A program made the position numbers and the translations under genes. Positions 1 to 10,154 of a stretch of 64,000 nt of DNA are shown piece by piece. Below the pieces are notes generated by a model. That model had not been told where the DNA came from, ran no database searches, and saw only the letters and a program-made list of their open reading frames with translations. The DNA is from Medakamo hakoo (taxonomy: Eukaryota; Chlorophyta; Trebouxiophyceae; Coccomyxaceae), in contig CP089453.1 of the NCBI GenBank assembly GCA_026636295.1, forward strand, positions 310,001-374,000. Direction: 5' to 3'. The stretch's first letter is position 1; the number at the start of each line of letters is the position of its first letter.

Positions 1-1472
1 CGCCGGGCATCGCGGAAGTCGAGCCCAGCCTGGCGTGGAACCCGGCCGTCATCGCGGGCGTGGGCGTCGTGGAGGACGTGTCCACCTTCTACGGCGACCT
101 GCACGCGTACCTGGCGTCGTGCGGCGTGTCCGGCGTCAAGGTCGACGGCCAGGCGGGCGCGGGCCTGGTGGGGTCGGCCCTGGGCGGCGGGCCCGCGACC
201 GCCGCCGCCTTCCAGTCGGCGCTGGAAGCGTCCGTGTCCACCCACTTCGCCGGCAACACCACCATCAACTGCATGTGCCACTCCACGGAGAACCTGTTCC
301 GCATGACGTCCTCCGCCCTCGTCCGCGCGTCGGACGACTTCTACCCGCGCGACCCCGCCTCGTCGGCCGGCCACCTGGCCGCGTGCGCGGCCAACTCCGT
401 CTTCCTGGCCGGCATCCTCGCCCCGGACTGGGACATGTTCCACTCCCGCCACCCGGCGGCGCGGGCGCACGCGGCCGCCCGCGCCGCCAGTGGCGGGCCC
501 GTCTACGTGTCCGACGCGCCCGGGTGCCACGACTTTTCCGTCCTGTCGTCGCTGGTGCTGGAGGACGGCCGCGTCCTGCGCGCCCGCCTGCCCGGCCGCC
601 CGACGCCGTCCACCCTGTTCTCCGACCCGACGACGGACGGGTCCAGCCTGCTGACCGTATGGAATGCCAACGATTTCACGGCCCTGGTCGCGGTCATGCA
701 CGCCCAGGGCTCGACCTGGTCGCGCGCGCGCCGGCGCTTTGAAGTCCACGACCGAGCGCCGCCGCGCCTGGGCACGGACGTCCGCCCCGCCGACCTGCCG
801 CTCGCTGCGACGCGCGGCCCGACCGCTACGCCCACTCGGCCCTGGGTCGCCCACGTGTCGGGCGCGGCGGGCCTCGTCCTCCTCCCGTCCGCGGCCGAGG
901 GCGTGCGCGTGGAGCTGGCGCCGGGCGACGCGGCCGTCGTCACGCTCACCCCCGTCACCAGCCTGGGGGGCCCGGACGGCGGCCCGTCGTTCGCGCCCGT
1001 CGGCGCGGCGTCCATGCTCAACGCGGGCGGCGCCATCACGGCGTTTTCGCTGGTGGACGCGGGCGCGGTGTGCGACGCGGCCGCGGTGGCCGCGGGCGCG
1101 GCAGCGGCCGGCGCCGCGTGCGGTGCGGGGCCCGACCCCGCGGCGGTGGCGGCGGTGGCGGCGGTGGGCGTCAAGGGCCTCAAGGAGATCCTGTGCTACT
1201 CGTCGGCTGAACCGCTGGCCGTCGTGGACGCGGCGTCCGGCAAACCCCTGGCCTGGCGGTTCAACGCGCGCGACGGCGCGCTGCGGGTCGCGCCCCCACG
1301 CCCGGAAGGCCGGGCGGTCGCCGCCGCGTGCGACGCCGCCTGCCCGCCCGAGGCGGGCGCGCCTGAACCTGCGGGCGACTGGGGCTTTGAGGTGGCGCTG
1401 CCGGCGCCGGGTGCGGGCCGGCCGCCGCCGGAGGAGGACGCGGCCGCGTCGGCGGCCGCGGCGGTGATGTGA
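1..1472 (+). CDS. Raffinose-synthase-type GH36 alpha-galactosidase / galactosyltransferase, 3' part (5' end outside window)
   Basis: The frame is already open at base 3 and ends in TGA at 1470-1472, giving about 489 C-terminal residues. The order of motifs follows the plant raffinose/stachyose synthase and alkaline alpha-galactosidase family: LAWNPAVIAGVGVV, then GVSGVKVDGQ with the predicted nucleophile Asp, then CMCHSTENLF, then RASDDFYPRDP with the predicted acid/base Asp, then PDWDMFHSRHP, YVSDAPGCHDF and LFSDPTTDGSSLLTVWN. The C-terminal beta-sandwich part is Ala/Gly-rich and less conserved. Both catalytic Asp residues are present, so the enzyme is probably active on galactosyl oligosaccharides in the cytosol. 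Raffinose synthesis and alpha-galactoside hydrolysis cannot be told apart from this half. No intron is seen in this part. The N-terminal domain and start codon lie before the window. Confidence 0.9.
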   Translation, partial: PGIAEVEPSLAWNPAVIAGVGVVEDVSTFYGDLHAYLASCGVSGVKVDGQAGAGLVGSALGGGPATAAAFQSALEASVSTHFAGNTTINCMCHSTENLFRMTSSALVRASDDFYPRDPASSAGHLAACAANSVFLAGILAPDWDMFHSRHPAARAHAAARAASGGPVYVSDAPGCHDFSVLSSLVLEDGRVLRARLPGRPTPSTLFSDPTTDGSSLLTVWNANDFTALVAVMHAQGSTWSRARRRFEVHDRAPPRLGTDVRPADLPLAATRGPTATPTRPWVAHVSGAAGLVLLPSAAEGVRVELAPGDAAVVTLTPVTSLGGPDGGPSFAPVGAASMLNAGGAITAFSLVDAGAVCDAAAVAAGAAAAGAACGAGPDPAAVAAVAAVGVKGLKEILCYSSAEPLAVVDAASGKPLAWRFNARDGALRVAPPRPEGRAVAAACDAACPPEAGAPEPAGDWGFEVALPAPGAGRPPPEEDAAASAAAAVM

Positions 1473-1776
1473 GGAGATGATGTGGAGGTGGGGGTTGAAG
1501 TCTTTGGATTCCACCGGTTTTTGATTTCGTTGTTTTTTTTGTGAGAAGTTTTCGATTTGAGTTGGGTGTGTGCGCGCCTCCCACTCTGCCTCATGGCAGA
1601 GTGGTGGGGCGGGTGGGGGAAGATTCTTGTTGTGTGTGCGAGCGAGGAATCGAGGGAGAGAGAGAACAGCTGGGTTGTTGTGCAGAGATGGAAAAACGAA
1701 ACACACCACACTATCCCATCCGTCTGCCACTCTGCCTTTTTGACCGTCACGCGCCTCCTCCCGCAACACATAAACA
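1473..1776. other. Intergenic, GH36 3' end to SEC14-like start
   Basis: T-rich stretches (around 1526-1560) and GAGA runs, presumably the 3' UTR of the GH36 gene and the promoter/5' UTR of the next gene on the same strand. No conserved reading frame or RNA gene is seen. Confidence 0.5.
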
Positions 1777-2888
1777 ATGGCCTACGACGGGCCGGACGCC
1801 TTGGAACCCACCCCCGCCGAGCTGGCCACCCTGCGCGCCACCCTCGAGTCGACGCCGTCCATCCACGCCCGCCTCATCCGCTCCGGCGAGGCCGGGCTCG
1901 ACCCGGCGGGCTGGGACGACGCGACGCTCACCCGCTGGTTGGTGGCCGAGGGCGGCGACGCCAAGGCGGCCGCGGCTCGCCTGGAAGCGCACGCGGCCTG
2001 GCGGGCGTCTGTCCTGCCAGACGGGTGGACGGCGGAGAAAGGTGGCGCGGCGCGGATGGACGGGCGGAGGGGCGCGCGCGCGCGCGGCGGCGGGCGTGCC
2101 CCGTCTGCGCACGGATGGACACGGGAGGGGGGCGGCCGTCCACCCACCCCCACCCACCCACCCTCCCCCAACGTCCCCCAACAATAGAATCCGCCATCGC
2201 GGCCGAGCTGGCCCAGGGCAAAACGTTTGCGGCCCCGCCCGCCCCGACTGCCTCCCCGGCCCGCCCGCTCCTCCTGTCCCTGTCCGCCCGCCACTTCCGG
2301 GCGCGCCGCTCCCCCGCGGACGTCGGGGAGCTGTCGCTCATCTACGCCATGGACGCGCTCGCCGCGGCCGCCTCCGCGTCGGCGCGCCCGGCCGCGCCCG
2401 GACCGCGGGGCGACGGCCGCGTCGTCTCAATCGTCGACATGCGGGGCGTGGGGCTGGGCAACCTCGACGGCGAAACGTCCAAGGCGGTCGTCCGGGTCGC
2501 GCAGGCGGCGTACCCGGAACGCCTGGCCGCGACCGTCATCTACGGCGCGCCCGCCATCTTTGGTGCGATCTGGTCCGTGTTGGGCCGCCTGCTCGCCCCC
2601 GCGTCCCTGGGCAAAGTCTTTTTCTTCAAGGACGGCGGCGACTGGGGCTCTGTCGGGCTGGACCCGTCGGCCGTGCCGGCCTGCTTGGGCGGCCGGGGCG
2701 GCGACGCCGTCCGCGCCGTGCCCATCCAAGCGTTCGCCCGGTCCGTGGGGCTGGGTCCCAAAGGCGCCGCGGTCGTGCCGCTGGAGGAGGGGTTGGCCGC
2801 CGTCGCGGGCGACCCGCTGGTGGTCGGCGGCAAGGCGGAGAGCGGCGTGGAGGGCGGCGGCGTGGTCGTCGCGGCCCGGGCCGGGTGA
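1777..2888 (+). CDS. CRAL-TRIO (SEC14-like) lipid-transfer domain protein
   Basis: Two exons, 1777-2041 and 2188-2888. The intron begins GTGGCG and ends CAATAG, and the joined codon is GAA. The product is 321 residues. Residues about 10-88 look like a CRAL-TRIO_N helical segment (DDATLTRWLVAEGGDAKAAA followed by an AAWRAS helix, the algal version of the usual LxRFLRAR...W pattern). Residues about 135-300 form the lipid-binding lobe, with VVSIVDMRGVGL, then YPERLAATVIYGAPAIFGAI and LGRLLAPASLGKVFFF, which match the SEC14 beta-strand and 'YPE...I.NAP..F...W' core. The role is probably cytosolic transfer or sensing of phosphoinositide or other lipids. No GOLD or nodulin domain follows, so it is a short SEC14-only protein. 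ATG 1777 was chosen because it is the first Met in frame with exon 1. Confidence 0.82.
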
Positions 2889-3112
2889 GGGGCGGCAGGC
2901 GGGACCGAGAGTTGCATGAGCGGGAAGGGAGGAGCGGGGGTGGTGTGGGGTGTCGGGCGTGTGTTGTGTGTGTGTCTCTTCTCTCTCTTCGTGAAGAGAG
3001 AGAAGAGACCCCGCAAGGTTGGTGGACAGCGTGGCAGTCGTGCATTCGTTTCTGTGCACACGCACACGAAGAAGAGCGCGCCACCCGCGCGTCCCCCACA
3101 ACCGCCCACACA

Positions 3113-4767
3113 ATGGCGACCGACTCCCAGGACACGGACGGCAACACGGGCTCGCCGCTCTCCCTGACAGTGCGGCTGACCGCGGGCGGCGCGAGCTTTG
3201 GCGTCGACGCCTTTGCCGGCTGGACCGTCGCCCGCCTGAAGACGGCCGTCGAAGCCGCGGCTGGGGAGGGGGTCGCGCCCGCTGACGGCCAACGCCTGAT
3301 TTATAAAGGGCGGGTGCTGAAGGACGGCGACACGCTGGATGGTGAGGGCAAGGAAAAAAAAACGCGCGCGCCAGAACCAACCCGCACGCCGCGCCGCGTG
3401 CTCTTTTCCGCCCCTCCGCCCCGCTCCCGCCCTCCTCACACACAACACGCGCCCGCACACTCAAAACAGACGTCACGCCCGGCGCGACTTTGCACCTCGT
3501 CGTCTCCAAACGCCCGGCGGCGGCGGCCGCGACCGCGGGCGGTGGGACCGCTCCAGCGGCGGCGGCTCCACCCGGCGCCGCCGGCGGCGTGCCCGGCCTC
3601 TTTGGCGGCCCGGGCGGCAGCGGCCAGCCCTCGGCCTCCGAACTGGCCGCGTTCGCCCGGTCTCCCATGGCCCGCGCCCTACTCGACAACCCGGAAGCCC
3701 TGGCCGCCCTCGTCGCCGCCTCCCCGCCCGCGGCCGCGCTGGCCCGCTCCAACCCGGAGCTCGCGGCCGCGCTGCGCGACCCGGCGACGCTGCGCGCGGC
3801 CCTGGCCGCGGCCCTGGACCCGACCTCCGCCGCCCGCGCCCACGACCGGGCTGTGGCCAACTTGGAAGCGCTGCCCGGCGGCGCGGGCTTCCAGGCCCTG
3901 CGGTCGATGCACGAAGCGTTGGGGGCCGCTTACGAGGCGACGGACGGCGCGGCCGCCGCCGGCTCAGCTTCGTCTGGCGCGACGCAAGCCCAGGCGGCGG
4001 CGCTGGCGTCCATGCTGGCGGGTGCGGGCGCGTCGGCGGGCATTGGCGGCAGTGGGTCTGGCGGCGGCGCCCCCACCACGCCGAACGCGGAGGCCCTGCC
4101 CAACCCGTGGGCGCCTCCGCCGCCTCCACCGCCGCCCGCGGCCGCCGCGGGCGCCACCCCTGCCGGCGGCGGGGCCGGCACCACCCCTCCCGTCCCTCCT
4201 CTCCCGCCCGGCCTGGCTGAAGCCCTGGGCGCCCCACCCGGCGGCGCGCCCGACCTCGGCTCCATCCTGGGCCAGGGCGCGGGCCCGGCCGGCATTGCCG
4301 ACCCGGCCGCGCGGCAGGCCATGGCCCGCCTGATGAGCAGCCCGGAGATGGTGCGGAGCATGCTCGCCAGCGCCCACCCGTCCATGCGGGCCGCCGTGGA
4401 AGCCAACCCGGGCCTGATGGACGCGCTGACCAACCCGGAGATGGTGGCCCGCATGTTGGAACCCGGCGCGCTGCAAGCGGCGGCGGCCATGCTGGGCCGG
4501 AGCGGCGGCGGGCTGCCCGGTGCCGCACCGCCCGGCGGCGGCGGCATGGACCTGTCGGCGCTCGCGGCCGCCCTGGGAGACGCCGGCGGCCCCTTTCCGC
4601 CGCCGGCCCGCCCGGCCGACCCGGAGGCCGCGTACGCCCCCCAACTGGAACAAATGGAGGCGATGGGCTTTGCGGCGACGCACGGGCGCGGGGCGTGCGT
4701 GGAAGCCCTGGTGGCGACGGGCGGGAATGTGGCGGCTGCGGTGGATCGCCTGCTGGGCGGTGGGTGA
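3113..4767 (+). CDS. DSK2: Ubiquilin / DSK2 proteasome shuttle factor
   Basis: Exons 3113-3341 and 3470-4767 (GTGAGG...AAACAG, phase 1) give 508 residues. The order is a ubiquitin-like domain (residues about 17-90, with QRLIYKGRVLKDGDTL and, across the splice, TLHLVVSKRP), two STI1-type blocks (around PELAAALRDPATLRAAL and around AVEANPGLMDALTNPEMVARM), and a C-terminal UBA domain (LEQMEAMGFAATHGRGACVEA...VAAAVDRLLGGG). This is the full ubiquilin architecture; human ubiquilins are only slightly longer. It should bind ubiquitinated clients through the UBA and hand them to the proteasome through the UBL domain. The linkers are Ala/Pro/Gly-rich. ATG 3113 sits in a CACAATGGCG context. The splice falls inside the UBL fold, so the exon-exon join is strongly supported by the protein alignment. 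Confidence 0.93.
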
Positions 4768-5156
4768 GGGTAGAGAATAAGGGGAGGAGGAGGAGGAGGA
4801 GGAGGAGAGAGCGCTGCGTTGCGTTGCTGTGTGTTACTTTTAGACGACGGACAAAAAAAGGATGGATGGAGGTTGGTCAGGGACGGAGAGGCGCGCCCCC
4901 GCGCCGGCGCGGCGCTCTCACTCTCCATTTGCCTAGGCCGCGCGCGTGAATCCCTCACGCTCTCACGCTGCCTCGGCCCACACACGCACCTGCCGCCGTC
5001 AGCGAGGCCGTCCGCAGCTGACGAGCCGCGTGGTTGTTGCTGCGCGCGCGTGCTTGAGCCTCCCCGCCCGCGCCCCGAAACGCAGCCGAGAGAAGCTGCT
5101 CGCCCGTTAGACTTTCGCACCGTCCCGTTTTTCCAAGCCACCAGACCGTCCGCACC
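4768..5156. other. Intergenic, DSK2 to SnRK2
   Basis: Begins with a (GGA)n run at about 4783-4806, then mixed GC-rich sequence that should hold the SnRK2 promoter and 5' UTR. No reading frame with family features is visible. Confidence 0.5.
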
Positions 5157-6795
5157 ATGGACTTTTCGAACGAGCAGTATGAGATGGTGAGTCTGAGGCA
5201 TCCGGACGTGAAGGAGGGGCGGGTGGGGTGGGGAGGGCCGGGCGTGGCGGAGGGGCAATGGGGCCCGTCGCGACCGGGCGCCGCCCGCCCGACCTCTCAG
5301 TTGACTGGGGAAGCACACTCAAGCGCCGCGCCCACCCTCCACGCAGATCAAGGACATCGGGTCCGGCAATTTCGGCGTGGCCAAGCTGATGAAGGACAAG
5401 GCCACCGGCGAGATGGTGGCCGTCAAGTTCATCGAGCGCGGCGAAAAGGTGAGGGCGGGAGGCGCGGCGGGTTGAGGTTGGCCAGCGAGGCCGAAACAGT
5501 TCCGGGCGTGGAGGAGAAGATTGGGGCGAGGCCGCCGGCGAGGGCGCGGGTGTCGCACGGCCCGTCCGCGCCGCCCAGCACCGTCTGTGAGGCGGGACGC
5601 CGCCGGCTGACCGGGCGGCGGGCTGTGGGACGTGTGCTCCTGCCAACACGACGCCAACCGGCTTTGACGCCGGCGCCGGCGAAGGGGCACGCCGCCGCGC
5701 GCGCGCGGTCGCTGCCCCCCACACCTCGCTCGACCTCCGCGGTCGCTGCACCCCCCACCGCGCCCTCGCTCGACCTCCCCTCCCCCACCCCCTCTCCACC
5801 CACACACACACACCTCTCCACCACCACACCCACACACACGCGCGCCCACCCAGATCGACAAAAACGTGGAGCGCGAGCTCATCAACCACCGCGCCCTGCG
5901 CCACCCCAACATCGTCGCCTTCAAGGGCGTCTTCTCCACGCCGTCCCACCTGGGCATCGTCATGGAGTACGCGGCGGGGGGCGAGCTGTTCGACCGCATC
6001 GTGCGCGCGGGGCGCTTCAACGAGGACGAGGCCCGCTTCTTCTTTCAGCAGCTGGTGTGTGGCGTCGCCTACTGCCACGCGGAGGGCGTGTGCCACCGCG
6101 ACCTGAAACTCGAAAACACGCTCCTGGACGGGTCACCCGCGCCCCGCCTGAAGATCTGCGATTTCGGGTACTCCAAGTCCGCGCTCTTCGACTCGCAGCC
6201 CAAGTCCACGGTCGGCACGCCCGCCTACATCGCGCCCGAAGTCCTGTCCCGCAAGCAGTACGATGGCGAGGTGGCGGACGTCTGGTCGTGCGGCGTGACG
6301 CTCTACGTCATGCTCGTGGGCGCGTACCCGTTTGAGGACCCGGCCGACCCGCGCAACTTCCGCAAGACCATCCAGCGCATCATGGGCGTGAAGTACGCCT
6401 TCCCGCCGGGGCTGCACCTGTCCCGCGACTGCGTCGACCTCATCTCCCGCATCTTTGTCGGGTCGCCGGCGTCCCGCCTGACGATCGCGGGCATCAAAGC
6501 CCACCCCTGGTTCAAGACCAACCTGCCGGCCGAGCTGGCCGACGGCGGGGCGGCCGCGATGGCGGCCATGCCGCCCTGCGCGCAGAGCGTGGAGGAGGTG
6601 AAGCGCATCGTCGCGGAAGCCCGCGTCCCCGGGCCCGGCGGCCGGACTGGAAATGGCGGCGGTGGAGCCAGCGGCGGCGGCGGCGCGGCGGTCCACCCGG
6701 CGCACGCCGACTCGGCGCTCGGCTCCATGGCCGCCGACTTCAACGAGGAGGACTACTTGGGTGACGCCCTGGACGGCGACGAGTTCCTGGACTGA
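5157..6795 (+). CDS. SnRK2: SnRK2 (OST1/SAPK-type) serine/threonine kinase
   Basis: Exons 5157-5186 (30 bases), 5347-5448 and 5854-6795 give 357 residues. The kinase domain is almost textbook SnRK2: [12 protein letters not shown] glycine loop, [11 protein letters not shown] (Lys about 37), [28 protein letters not shown] (catalytic Asp about 127), [10 protein letters not shown] (DFG Asp about 147), the activation loop [18 protein letters not shown] with the Ser equivalent to OST1 Ser175, and [20 protein letters not shown]. The C-terminal tail ends in the acidic segment [15 protein letters not shown], like the acidic patches of land-plant SnRK2s that bind PP2C phosphatases and ABA-independent partners. 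The likely role is osmotic or desiccation stress signalling in cytosol and nucleus. The first exon codes only ten residues, and without it the glycine loop would lack its leader. All splice phases are 0. Confidence 0.95.
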
Positions 6796-7385
6796 GACAG
6801 AGTGTTCAGAGTGTGTGTGTGGGGATTGGGCGGGCGAAAAAAAAAAACGCTGGGAGCCGCACACCAGGCGCGCCGGGCGCAGGTTTTTTGTTTTTTGAGA
6901 GCGAGCCATTTCCTCGCTCTCAACCCAGCCCCGGGTCGTGACGCCGCCTCCCCCCCTCGCCCCACCCGCACACCCCCCTCCGCCGCCGTTTCTTCTGCTC
7001 TGCACTGCCTTTACACAACGCATGCCTTGTTTTTTACTTTTCCGAAGCCCCCCCGATTCTTTCCCCTTCCTGAGACGCCCCGCGATCGTTTCTCCGCCCT
7101 CCTGCTGCGTTGGTGGTGGGTGGGGGAGTTGGTTGGAGTTGGTGGCCGTCCTTTTTTCAGCAAACCGCGCGTGCGCCCTCGACTTCTTCGCCCGCTCTGT
7201 CTTTTTTGTGTAAAAAAAGAAGAGCCGGATCATATGGAGTGGTTGGCGTCTCAAGTCTTTGGTGTGCGCACACACACCAAAGAACATCGTGTCGTTTTCT
7301 TCCGGCGTCTAAGAGCAAGCAGGTTGGTCGTGCCGCCGGCGCCACTCTCTCATTTTTTTTGGTCCGCCCCTCTCAAAAAACGCCA
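6796..7385. other. Intergenic, SnRK2 to NEET gene
   Basis: 590 bases, less GC-rich than the genes, with T runs (6884-6896, 7030-7037, 7151-7156, 7200-7206), A runs and a GTGTGCGCACACACAC segment at about 7260-7276 that can form a hairpin. It probably holds the SnRK2 3' UTR and the NEET promoter. A 199-residue open frame beginning at 7110 crosses this gap, but its composition is not protein-like and I rejected it. Confidence 0.45.
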
Positions 7386-7829
7386 ATGTTCGCCGCCCCT
7401 CTGCCCGCCGCCCGCGCCGCCCCGGCCACGCGTCGGAGCGTGAGCTGCAAAGCTGCCGGCCAGATCAACCCGACCATCAAAAAAGAAGAGCCAAAGGTTC
7501 GTTGTTTTCGCGCGCCGATTTTCTCCGACGTGTCGCTTCACCAACCTAGCCTCCTCTCAAACTCCACCGGCGGCCGCCGCGGACGCCGTCACGCGCTCAC
7601 CCACCAAACAACTATACACCCGCAGGTCGTTGACACGGTCGACGCCTCGAAAATCGAGAAACAGGCCGTGTACTGCCGGTGCTGGCGGTCGGACACGGTG
7701 CGTTGGTGAAGGCAGGGCGGCCCTTGGTGCTCTCTTTTTTTTTCTTCAGAAGCTCCAGCCTAGGCGCCCTGCCTCTCTGCCCGGGCGGCCTCTTCTCTCG
7801 GCCGCGGACGCCCTCTCCTCTCACGGCCG

Positions 7830-7864
<35 letters not shown>

Positions 7865-8025
7865 ACTCGCACGTCCACTCGTGCCGCACGCTCGGCCGTC
7901 TCACGCCGCTCTCCACCGCCACACCAAAAAAAAAAAAACAGTTCCCGCTGTGCAACGGCGCGCACATGGCCCACAACAAGGAGACGGGCGACAACGTCGG
8001 CCCGCTGATCGTCAAGAAGGAGTGA
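7386..8025 (+). CDS. NEET: CDGSH iron-sulfur domain protein (plant NEET type), organelle-targeted
   Basis: Exons 7386-7496, 7626-7697 and 7942-8025, all phase 0, encode 88 residues. Residues 1-25 are Ala/Arg/Ser-rich and look like a plastid or mitochondrial presequence. Then comes [17 protein letters not shown], as in plant NEET, and the single CDGSH domain [20 protein letters not shown], followed by [21 protein letters not shown] proteins dimerise and bind a labile 2Fe-2S cluster through three Cys and one His; all four ligands are present. The Asp of the usual C-D-G-S/A-H motif is Asn here. Intron 2 carries a long CT microsatellite and an A13 run directly before CAG. The role is probably iron/ROS homeostasis and cluster transfer in the organelle. 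Confidence 0.94.
7831..7858. repeat. (TC)n microsatellite in intron 2 of the NEET gene
   Basis: Fourteen or so uninterrupted TC dinucleotides, ending at TTTC. Useful as a length marker; no coding effect. Confidence 0.95.
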
Positions 8026-8108
8026 AGACAGAGGTGGGGACTCGCTGGGTGTGTTGCAACCGAAACAATCAAATAACAGCATTGTTGTGCGCGCTTGCCT
8101 CTCCCCCG

Positions 8109-8175
8109 TCCATCCATCCATCCATCCATCCATCCATCCATGCATCCATCCATGCATCCATGTATCCATCCATCC
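8109..8175. repeat. (CATC)n tetranucleotide repeat between convergent genes
   Basis: About sixteen CATC units with a few single changes (GCATC, GTATC). It fills the gap between the NEET stop (8025) and the Msp1 stop (8180-8182), so both transcripts probably run into it at their 3' ends. Confidence 0.95.
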
Positions 8176-8179
8176 CCCA

Positions 8180-9937
8180 TCAAGCGAACGCCGGCACGTC
8201 CTCCTCGCTCTCTCCTTCCTCAACCCCGCCCTTGCCTTCCTCCGCGGCCGCCTTGGCCGCCGCCGCCTGCTGCGCGAACAGCCAGGGCGCCATGGAGGCG
8301 GCCAAGCGGGCAAGGGACTCGGCGTCGGGCAAGCCGCCGCCAGCGCCGGCGCCGCCGTCCTCGTCCGGCGCCCGCCCCGACCCGCTCGGGCCCATGGCCG
8401 AGGAAACACCGAAGCCGCGCGCACGGTACGACGCCGCGTGCTCGGTCGCCGGGCGCAGCGTTTCCAGGACGTGCGCGAAGTCTTTGGCCGCCAGCGGCCG
8501 TGGGCCGGCCGGCCGGGTGGGAGGGGTGGCGGGCGCGGCGGGCCCGCCCCCACCGCTACTCCCGCCACGGCGGCCGCCACTCCCGTCCCCGTTCGCACGC
8601 CCGGCGTACGCCGCCTCATCACACGCCGCCATGTACTCGTGCACGGGCACGGCCGCCGCCTGCGAGCACAGCTCAAACAGGTCGGACCCGGCAAAGCCGC
8701 GGGCCTGGGCCGCGACCGCGCGCAGGAGCGGGCCGCCGCCCGCGCGCGCTTCGGCCGCCAGGGCCGGGTCCACGCCGCCGCCGCCGCCCTCGCGCACGTG
8801 GCGCCGCAGGATCAGGGCCAGGATCTTCTCCCGCTGCTCCGCGTCCGGGCGCGGCACCTCGTACTGGACGGAGAAGCGGCGCAGGACGGCGTCGTCCAGC
8901 GCGTACGGCCGGTTGGTCGCGGCCAGCACCATCACCTGGGCCTGCGCGTCCGTCAGGAAGCCGTCCCACAGCTGCATGAACTCCGTCTTCATGGCCGTCA
9001 CCGCCTCGTGCTCCTGGTCCCGGCGGGCGCCCAGCAGGGCGTCCACCTCGTCGATGAAGATGATGCTCGGCTGCAGCTTGTACGCCAGCGTGAAGACGGC
9101 CGTGACCAGCTTGTTGGTGTCGCCAAACCACTTGGACTGCAGGGTGGACGCCCGGATGTTGATGAAGGCGGCCCCCGCCTCGGCCGCCAGGGCTTTGGCC
9201 AGCATGGTCTTGCCCGTCCCCGGCGGGCCGTACAGCAGCACGCCCTTGGCCTGGCGCAGCAGCGACGACGAAAACAGGCCTGGCCGCTCCAGCGGGGCGA
9301 TGACCTTGGAGTACAGCGCGTCCTTGACGGCGGCCAGGCCGCCGATGTCGTCCAGGCGCACGTCCAGGGCGGCCGGGTTGATGACGTCCAGGGCGATCGT
9401 GTCTTCGTAGCTGTTGGTGTCGACGGACCGCCCCAGGCGCCGCGCGATCTCTTTTTTCTTGGCTTTGGCCGCTTTTTTGGCGCCCTGCGCGGATGGGAGG
9501 GGCGGGGGGGCGGAGGGGGAGAGCGGGATGAGCGCAATGTGAGAGGCGGGTGGGAGGCGGGTTGGGGTGGCGGCGGCGCGGGTGTCCCCCCTTCCCCGGG
9601 CGGAGAGGGCATGGGATGGAAGAGGCGGGGCAGCAGGCCGGGTGGGTGTCCCGAGGCGCGCGGCGCGGTGGCAGAGCGCTCCCTCTCCCCCCCTCCTCCC
9701 AACCCCACTCACCGCGCCCGGGTCGATCTGGCTGAGCGACCACTTCAGTAGGAGGCCGGACCCGAGCAGGGACGCGCCCAGGAGCAGGAGCTGCATTTGT
9801 GTGGGGGAGCGACGGGGCGTGAGAAGAAGAGGGCCTGGGCCGATGCGCGTTTCGCTGTCTCGACGCGGCGCACACAAAACAAAACCCACCTCGGCGACGA
9901 TGCCGCGCTGCTGCGAGTTGCCCGACATCTGGCCCAT
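8180..9937 (-). CDS. MSP1: Msp1/ATAD1-type AAA ATPase (membrane-protein dislocase)
   Basis: Minus-strand exons 9890-9937, 9713-9790 and 8180-9484 give 476 residues. A short leader ([10 protein letters not shown]) is followed by a hydrophobic segment, [19 protein letters not shown], as the single N-terminal membrane anchor. The AAA core follows the Msp1 pattern closely: [20 protein letters not shown], Walker [36 protein letters not shown], Walker [30 protein letters not shown], and [15 protein letters not shown] with the arginine finger region. Msp1 pulls mislocalised tail-anchored proteins out of the mitochondrial outer membrane and peroxisomes. The C-terminal end (about 130 residues rich in Gly/Ala/Glu) is longer than in yeast or animals. 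The anchor is itself encoded by a separate 78-base exon. Confidence 0.93.
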   Translation of the reverse strand: MGQMSGNSQQRGIVAEVGFVLCAPRRDSETRIGPGPLLLTPRRSPTQMQLLLLGASLLGSGLLLKWSLSQIDPGAVSGVGRRGGEGALCHRAARLGTPTRPAAPPLPSHALSARGRGDTRAAATPTRLPPASHIALIPLSPSAPPPLPSAQGAKKAAKAKKKEIARRLGRSVDTNSYEDTIALDVINPAALDVRLDDIGGLAAVKDALYSKVIAPLERPGLFSSSLLRQAKGVLLYGPPGTGKTMLAKALAAEAGAAFINIRASTLQSKWFGDTNKLVTAVFTLAYKLQPSIIFIDEVDALLGARRDQEHEAVTAMKTEFMQLWDGFLTDAQAQVMVLAATNRPYALDDAVLRRFSVQYEVPRPDAEQREKILALILRRHVREGGGGGVDPALAAEARAGGGPLLRAVAAQARGFAGSDLFELCSQAAAVPVHEYMAACDEAAYAGRANGDGSGGRRGGSSGGGGPAAPATPPTRPAGPRPLAAKDFAHVLETLRPATEHAASYRARGFGVSSAMGPSGSGRAPDEDGGAGAGGGLPDAESLARLAASMAPWLFAQQAAAAKAAAEEGKGGVEEGESEEDVPAFA

Positions 9938-10154
9938 GCGAGGGGAGGGTGCGGTCGCTGTGGGCGGTCGGGTGTGGGGGTGGGGCTTGTGCAGGGGTGT
10001 GTGTGCGCGAGGGGTCCTTTGTGTGTGGCGCCTCCACGCTCCCGTTGCGCGAGTGCGGGCGGAGGCGCGGAGAGGTCGTCTCTCGCCTGTGCGCTCCCAC
10101 TCTCTATTTCTCGCGCGCGGCCCTCTCCTCAACGCCGCGACAGCAAAAGCAGCA

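Noticed and set aside
6796-7385. Small RNA or coding gene between SnRK2 and NEET
   Set aside because: Only T/A runs and one short palindromic GTGTGCGCACACAC segment; not enough for an RNA gene call.
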